NCBI RefSeq assembly: GCF_052116305.1
Contig: NZ_JBQKLI010000004.1
Location: forward strand, 1-64,000
DNA length: 64,000 nucleotides
Direction: 5' to 3'
Source: JBQKLI01 sp012798975
Lineage (GTDB): Bacteria; Bacillota; Clostridia; Tissierellales; Peptoniphilaceae
Shown one piece after another: positions 58,930 through 64,000 of this stretch (the stretch's first letter is position 1; the number at the start of each line of letters is the position of its first letter). Made by a program: the position numbers and the translations under genes. The notes beneath the pieces were generated by a model. The model had not been told where the DNA came from. It saw nothing but the letters and a program-made list of their open reading frames with translations, and ran no database searches.

Positions 58930-60747
58930 TTATTCTACAGTGACGGATTTTGCCAGGTTTCTCGGTTTATCTACATCATTTCCTCTTAAGAGAGAAGAAT
59001 AATAGGCGATAAGCTGAGTGGGAACAACAGATAAGAATGGTGCTAATAGATCAATGGTTTCCGGTATTACAATAATTTCATCGGCGAAATCATCCTGAGG
59101 AAGTCCTTTCATCGTAATCCCTATCACATAGGCGCCTCGAGTTCGTACTTCTTTGATATTTGAAATCATTTTATCATAGACTGCATGCTGAGTAGCTAAA
59201 GCAATCACAGGAGTGTCTTTCTCGATAAGGGCAATCGTTCCATGTTTTAATTCTCCAGCTGCAAAACTTTCCGCGTGTATATAAGATATTTCCTTAAGCT
59301 TTAAAGCTCCTTCCATAGAGGTATAGGCATCTAGTCCTCTTCCAAGATAAAAAGAGGAATGGGACTCGATTAAAGATTTGCAATAGTCTGGATATAAGTT
59401 TGCTGTTTCAAGTATTTCTTCGATTTTTCCGGGAAGCTCTTCGATATGTTGAAGGATATTTCTATATTCTTCCTCGCTGATATTTTCTGTGACAGATCCT
59501 ATAGCAAGGCCTATCATATAAATGGAGATCAGCTGAGTCATATACGCTTTGGTAGAAGCTACTGCTATCTCCGGGCCGGCCCAAGTGTACAGAACTTGAT
59601 CTGCTTCGCGAGCGATAGAAGATCCGATTACATTTGTGATTGCCAAAACTTTGGAACCGGCTGCCTTTGCCTTTCTTAGAGCTGCGAGGGTATCGGCAGT
59701 TTCTCCAGACTGGCTGATGATAATAACAAAAGATTTTTCGTCAAGATATCTTTCCATATATCGAAATTCAGAAGCGATATCTGGAATTACAGGGATATGC
59801 AGAGCTTTTTCGAGGAGTGGTTTCCCTACAAGCCCTGCATGATAAGCTGTACCGCAGGCTACGATATAGACTTTGTTAAGAGATTCCAAATATTCTTTCG
59901 TCAACTCTATATTTTCCAATTCGAATAGTCCGTTTTTTAATCTTCTATGATAGGTTTCATAAAGAGCCTTCGGCTGCTCGAAGATTTCTTTGAGCATAAA
60001 ATGATCGAAACCGTCTTTCTGGGCATCTTCTATCGTCCAGTCGATCTCAACAGTTTCTCTAACAATCGGATTCAAGTCCTTATCATAGATATGAACTGCG
60101 TCCATCGTCAGTTCGATTAAATCGCCGTCTTCCGGATAGATAATGTCTCTTGTATGTTCTATAATAGCGGAAGCATCAGAAGCTAAAAAGTATTCTTTAT
60201 CTCCAGCTCCGATTAATAGAGGGCTTTCTTTTTTTGTTGCAATGATTTTGTTTTCGTTTTTATGAATAATTCCAAGGGAGAAGGAACCTTCCAAAAGGGG
60301 AAGAATATCGCGAACTGTTTCCAGCAGATTACCATTATAATGTTTGCTGAGCAGCTTAGGGATTACTTCTGTATCCGTTTCCGAGTAAAATGTTTCACCC
60401 TCTTCAATTAATTTTTCTTTTAAGGAAAGATAATTTTCGATAATACCATTATGGACACAGTAGATGCTTTCCGATTCATCTCTATGAGGATGGCTGTTTT
60501 CTTTTGAAGGTTCGCCATGAGTTGCCCATCGAGTATGCCCGATCCCGATATTGCCTAGGGGTATTTCCTTTTCAACTTCTTTTCTGAGATTTTCTAATCG
60601 TCCAGTTTCTTTCACGCAGCGGATTTCATGGTTGTTCATTATAGCTGCACCGGCAGAATCATAACCTCTGTATTCTAATTTTTCTAAACCGTCTAATACT
60701 ATATCGATCGCTTTTTTTTCGCCGATATATCCGACAATACCGCACAT
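58930..60747 (-). CDS. glmS: Glutamine-fructose-6-phosphate aminotransferase
   Basis: 605 residues from ATG 60747 (AAAGGAG upstream), so that Cys2 of MCGIVGYIG becomes the N-terminal nucleophile of the glutaminase. The glutaminase domain (1-230; HTRWATHGEPSKENSHPH, VHNGIIENY) is followed by two SIS sugar-isomerase domains (SQSGETADTLAALRKAK) and the C-terminal KPRNLAKSVTVE. It makes glucosamine-6-phosphate for peptidoglycan. Only about 110 bp separate it from the divergent M24 gene, and I see no glmS ribozyme there. Confidence 0.96.
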   Translation of the reverse strand: MCGIVGYIGEKKAIDIVLDGLEKLEYRGYDSAGAAIMNNHEIRCVKETGRLENLRKEVEKEIPLGNIGIGHTRWATHGEPSKENSHPHRDESESIYCVHNGIIENYLSLKEKLIEEGETFYSETDTEVIPKLLSKHYNGNLLETVRDILPLLEGSFSLGIIHKNENKIIATKKESPLLIGAGDKEYFLASDASAIIEHTRDIIYPEDGDLIELTMDAVHIYDKDLNPIVRETVEIDWTIEDAQKDGFDHFMLKEIFEQPKALYETYHRRLKNGLFELENIELTKEYLESLNKVYIVACGTAYHAGLVGKPLLEKALHIPVIPDIASEFRYMERYLDEKSFVIIISQSGETADTLAALRKAKAAGSKVLAITNVIGSSIAREADQVLYTWAGPEIAVASTKAYMTQLISIYMIGLAIGSVTENISEEEYRNILQHIEELPGKIEEILETANLYPDYCKSLIESHSSFYLGRGLDAYTSMEGALKLKEISYIHAESFAAGELKHGTIALIEKDTPVIALATQHAVYDKMISNIKEVRTRGAYVIGITMKGLPQDDFADEIIVIPETIDLLAPFLSVVPTQLIAYYSSLLRGNDVDKPRNLAKSVTVE

Positions 60748-60860
60748 ATAATCACTCCTTTCAGAAATTACTGTAATAATATACCACAATCAGGGAACTC
60801 TGAGTAGATTTTTTTATGCTATAATAAATTTTAATAGTGCATATATAAGGAGAGAGAATA

Positions 60861-62624
60861 TTGAATGATTTTTTAAAGGATTTAAGGCAAAAAATGAAGG
60901 GCAGAACGATGGAAGCATATATCATCCCATCTTCAGATCCTCATAATTCTGAATATCTATCTGATTATTATAAATCTGTAGAATTTATCTCCCGCTTTAC
61001 AGGTTCCCAAGGAACTGTTGTTGTGACTCAGGACAAAGCTGGTTTATGGACAGACGGAAGATATTTTATACAGGCGCAAAAGGAACTTAGAGGTACAGGA
61101 ATTGACTTATATCGAATGGGGACAGAGGATCCGTCAATAATCGATTTCCTCAAGGAAGAGGTATCTGATTTCGGTAAAATCGGAATTCAGGGAGAGACTT
61201 GTTCTTATAAATATTATATGGAATTAAAAAAAGGGATCGGCACTCGTGTTCTTATTACGAATGTAGATTTTATAGATGAAATTTGGAAATTTAGACCTGC
61301 CAAACCGAAAAAAGAAATAAGAATATTATCGGAAGATGTGACAGGAAAATCAGCGGCGGATAAAATTCTCCAATTGCAGAAGTATATGCAGAATTCTGGA
61401 ATAGACTATTATTTCATAGGCTCATTGGATGATATCTGTTATTTGTTTAATATTCGAGGCGGAGATATCGACTACAATCCTGTTGTACTGTCTTATAGTT
61501 TGATTACACAAAATTCTTCGGCTATTTATATAGATGAAGAGAAATGTTCAGATGAAGTATTGGATTATTTTAGTTCGCAAGGTGTTAAAGTTCGAAAATA
61601 TGACGGTATCTATATTGATTTAAAAGAAATACCTGGAAAGAGCACGTTATCATTCGATCCACAAAAAACAAATATGGATATATACGACAGTGTAAATCAC
61701 AATGTACGATTTATAAAAGAAACAAATATCACGACGTTTATGAAAGCTATAAAAAACGATACAGAAATAAAAAATATGAAAAATGCTTTTATAAAAGATG
61801 GTATCGCACTCGTAAAATATCTTCATTGGCTGGAAACAGGTGTTCCAACGGGAAATGTTACAGAAGCAAGCGGTGCAAGCCGCCTGGAATCTTTTCGAAA
61901 AGAGCAGGGAGGTTATATCGAACCGAGTTTTAAAACTATTTCTGCCTATGGCGAAAATGCAGCACTTCCACATTATACGCCTGTTCCAGGACGTGTTTCC
62001 GATTTAAAGGAACAAGGGTTTTATCTTGTAGACAGCGGAGGGCAATATTCTAACGGGACTACGGATATTACTAGGACGATCGCTTTAGGCAGTCTGACCG
62101 AAGAAGAAAAAAGAGACTATACCCTTGTATTAAAGGCTCATATAGCTTTAATGAAAGCGAAATTTAAAGAAGGCACAAAAGGTGCGGCTTTGGATGCAAT
62201 AGCAAGAAACCCTCTATGGAAAGAGGGGGTGGATTTTAATCATGGAACAGGCCACGGGGTAGGGTTTATGCTCTCCTGTCATGAGGGACCGCAGAGTATC
62301 AGCCCGAGAAATACAGAGATCGAAATCGAAAAGAAAATGATCACCTCCAACGAACCTGGTATTTATAGAGAAGGAAAACACGGGATTCGTATTGAAAATA
62401 TTATGCTGTGTGTTGAGAGCGAAGAAACAGAATTTGGAAGATTTTTAGAGTTCGAATGTATTTCGTTCTGCCCCATTGATACAAAGCCGATTATAAAAGA
62501 GATGTTGACGAAAGAAGAAATAGCGTGGATTAATCAGTATCATAAAGACTGTTTTGAAAAATTAGCTCAAGGTCTTAACGGAGCTGAGGCAGAATTTTTA
62601 AAAGAGGTGACAAAGAGTATATAG
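60861..62624 (+). CDS. M24 aminopeptidase P
   Basis: 587 residues from TTG 60861, preceded by AAGGAGAG. Two creatinase-type N-terminal domains (about 1-295) precede the metallopeptidase domain. Metal ligands are visible in VDSGGQYSNGTTDITRTIALG (Asp pair), HGTGHGVGFMLSCHEGP (His), ITSNEPGIYREGKHGIRIENI (Glu) and the later Glu. It removes N-terminal residues before proline from peptides. Length fits the eukaryote-like long aminopeptidase P form. It ends directly at the start of uvrC. Confidence 0.93.
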   Translation: MNDFLKDLRQKMKGRTMEAYIIPSSDPHNSEYLSDYYKSVEFISRFTGSQGTVVVTQDKAGLWTDGRYFIQAQKELRGTGIDLYRMGTEDPSIIDFLKEEVSDFGKIGIQGETCSYKYYMELKKGIGTRVLITNVDFIDEIWKFRPAKPKKEIRILSEDVTGKSAADKILQLQKYMQNSGIDYYFIGSLDDICYLFNIRGGDIDYNPVVLSYSLITQNSSAIYIDEEKCSDEVLDYFSSQGVKVRKYDGIYIDLKEIPGKSTLSFDPQKTNMDIYDSVNHNVRFIKETNITTFMKAIKNDTEIKNMKNAFIKDGIALVKYLHWLETGVPTGNVTEASGASRLESFRKEQGGYIEPSFKTISAYGENAALPHYTPVPGRVSDLKEQGFYLVDSGGQYSNGTTDITRTIALGSLTEEEKRDYTLVLKAHIALMKAKFKEGTKGAALDAIARNPLWKEGVDFNHGTGHGVGFMLSCHEGPQSISPRNTEIEIEKKMITSNEPGIYREGKHGIRIENIMLCVESEETEFGRFLEFECISFCPIDTKPIIKEMLTKEEIAWINQYHKDCFEKLAQGLNGAEAEFLKEVTKSI

Positions 62625-64000
62625 ATGTTTAATATAGAAGAAGAATTAAAGAAAATCCCCCAAAAACCGGGAGTCTATCTTATGTTTAACAAGGATGACA
62701 AAATCATCTATGTGGGAAAAGCTATAAATCTTAGAAGAAGAGTTCATCAATATTTTGATAAAAGTCGAAACCGATCGCCAAAAGTAAAGGCGATGGTTGA
62801 GCATATAGAATATTTTGAATACATTATTGTAGACAATGAAGTAGAATCTCTTGTACTAGAATCTAATTTAATTAAGGAAAACAGACCTCATTATAACATT
62901 CTTTTAAGAGACGACAAACAATATCCGTATATTAAGATAACAAATGAAAGTTTTCCGAGGGTTTTAAAAGTACGCAGTGTTGGAAAAGATAATGGGAAGT
63001 ATTTCGGACCGTATCCGAATGCTTATGCGGTGAATGATATTATCGATCTTTTTCATGAGATGTATAAGATAAGAGACTGTAATCTGAATTTTGACAAAGG
63101 CCAATATTTGAAAAGACCCTGCTTAAATTATTTTATAGAACGCTGCGACGGGCCTTGTGTAGGAAAAGCGGATAAAGAAAAATATCAAGAGCAGATTAAC
63201 GAAGTCGAAGAGTTTTTGAAAGGCAAAGAGCAGAAAGTTATCAAAGAACTGGAAGCTAAAATGATGGATGAAAGCCGTAAACTAAATTTCGAATCGGCTG
63301 CAAAATATAGAGACCGGATCAACAATATCAGTATCATTTTAGAGAAACAGAAAGTTTCCAATGTAGAGGCTTTAGATATGGATATGATTTCTTTAGCAAG
63401 GGATGAAGGGATCATCTGCGCTCAAGTCTTCTTTATGAGAAATGGTAAAATTATTGACCGGGAACATTTCTTTTTAGAAGATGATTTCAATGAAAAGAAT
63501 GAAGAAATCATGAGTTCCTTTATGAAGCAGTTTTATGTAGACCTTACCTACATTCCTAAAACGATACTAGTGGATATTCTTCCAAATGAAGCAGAAGGTC
63601 TGGGAGCCCTTCTTTCTGAAAAGCGGGGCAATAAAGTGGAAATAAGAAATCCTCAAAGAGGAGACAAAGTGGACTTGATGGAGATGGTCCGAAAAAATGC
63701 GAAGGAAATGCTTGAAAAATATATTGCACGTCATTTCAAAAGGGAAAGAAATATTCAGTCGGCAATATTAGATCTGCAAGAGTTAACAGGCATTCCTAAC
63801 ATCGATCGAATCGAGTGTTATGATATTTCCAACACTTCCGGGGTACAGTCGGTAGGGTCGATGATTGTTTTTACAAAAGGCAAAAAAGATCCGAAAGAAT
63901 ATCGGAAATTTAAAATAAAAACAGTAGAAGGACCGGATGATTATGCTTCCCACCGGGAAGTCTTAACAAGAAGACTTAAAAGAGGTCTTGTGGAAGAAAA
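62625..64000 (+). CDS. uvrC: Excinuclease ABC subunit C, 3' end outside window
   Basis: The frame opens at ATG 62625, immediately after the aminopeptidase stop, and continues past the window edge (458 codons visible of roughly 600). The GIY-YIG nuclease (about 10-95) includes KPGVYLMFNKDDKIIYVGKAINLRRRV. The Cys cluster (KRPCLNYFIERCDGPCVG) follows, then a UVR domain (FESAAKYRDRI, about 205-240). The RNase H-like nuclease then begins: ECYDISNTSGVQSVGSMIVF. It makes both incisions in nucleotide-excision repair. Confidence 0.96.
   Translation, partial: MFNIEEELKKIPQKPGVYLMFNKDDKIIYVGKAINLRRRVHQYFDKSRNRSPKVKAMVEHIEYFEYIIVDNEVESLVLESNLIKENRPHYNILLRDDKQYPYIKITNESFPRVLKVRSVGKDNGKYFGPYPNAYAVNDIIDLFHEMYKIRDCNLNFDKGQYLKRPCLNYFIERCDGPCVGKADKEKYQEQINEVEEFLKGKEQKVIKELEAKMMDESRKLNFESAAKYRDRINNISIILEKQKVSNVEALDMDMISLARDEGIICAQVFFMRNGKIIDREHFFLEDDFNEKNEEIMSSFMKQFYVDLTYIPKTILVDILPNEAEGLGALLSEKRGNKVEIRNPQRGDKVDLMEMVRKNAKEMLEKYIARHFKRERNIQSAILDLQELTGIPNIDRIECYDISNTSGVQSVGSMIVFTKGKKDPKEYRKFKIKTVEGPDDYASHREVLTRRLKRGLVEE

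Noticed and set aside
58050..59842. Plus-strand frames inside ychF and glmS
   Set aside because: They lie wholly within well-recognised minus-strand genes and show no protein-like pattern of their own.
60748..60860. glmS ribozyme upstream of glmS
   Set aside because: Only about 110 bp separate glmS from the divergent gene, and the conserved ribozyme core was not recognisable.
1..64000. CRISPR arrays, tRNA or rRNA genes
   Set aside because: No regularly spaced repeats and no cloverleaf or rRNA signature were seen on either strand by reading; a tRNAscan-type search would be decisive.

Overview
The window looks like the chromosome of an anaerobic, low-GC Firmicute, most likely a clostridium-like or Tissierellia-like organism. 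Supporting signs are Rex, a TrpR/YerC-type regulator, rubredoxins, a CWB2 cell-wall protein, FtsEX with an M23 hydrolase, GlgC and GlgD as separate genes, AGGAGG-type ribosome binding sites and A/T-rich intergenic DNA. The species cannot be named from the sequence alone. From about 5.9 kb to the right end the genes are closely packed and look like core chromosome.

The first ~5.9 kb is different. It starts with the C-terminal end of an IS3-family transposase. It then carries a TetR-controlled pair (small membrane protein and a membrane-anchored ferredoxin-reductase-like flavoprotein), a second autoregulated TetR gene with an alpha/beta hydrolase, a YvlD-type membrane gene broken by an in-frame stop, and a C-terminally truncated PhnD-type binding protein. 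Codon use and gene content recall Lactobacillales, so this is probably transferred DNA, or possibly an assembly joint. It has well-preserved operators: two 27-bp TGARTGAAT-N9-ATTCATTCA palindromes, and two GCTAATG-AA-CATTAGC-type palindromes 30 bp apart.

From 5.9 to 33.9 kb there are metabolic and housekeeping genes: a lipoprotein beta-carbonic anhydrase, an M20 amidohydrolase, Rex, an ABC-F ATPase, a RelA/SpoT-like protein with a degenerate substrate loop, an AcpS-NnrD fusion, MazF without a neighbouring antitoxin, patatin, alanine racemase, FtsEX with an M23 hydrolase and CtpA, EngB, rubredoxin, BipA, YerC, and phenylacetate-CoA ligase with an ACT protein.

From 34.0 to 49.8 kb lies a glycogen region. 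A lipoprotein-type barnase and its barstar overlap malQ, followed by a beta-CASP metallo-hydrolase and a terminator. A second unit follows: glgB, glgC, glgD, glgA, a phosphorylase-family protein, a type I pullulanase and phosphoglucomutase. The phosphorylase homologue has Arg where the PLP-binding Lys should be and has lost other active-site residues, so it is probably not a working phosphorylase. It would sit beside GlgD, which likewise lacks the catalytic motif, as a second probable pseudoenzyme.

From 49.8 kb to the end come xpt, an FHA-FtsW/RodA-PBP cell-wall cluster, NAD kinase, a promoter-to-terminator non-coding RNA resembling 6S RNA, a YtxH protein with Cys-containing repeats plus a DUF948 partner, a CWB2 protein, YchF, GlmS, an M24 aminopeptidase and the first part of UvrC.
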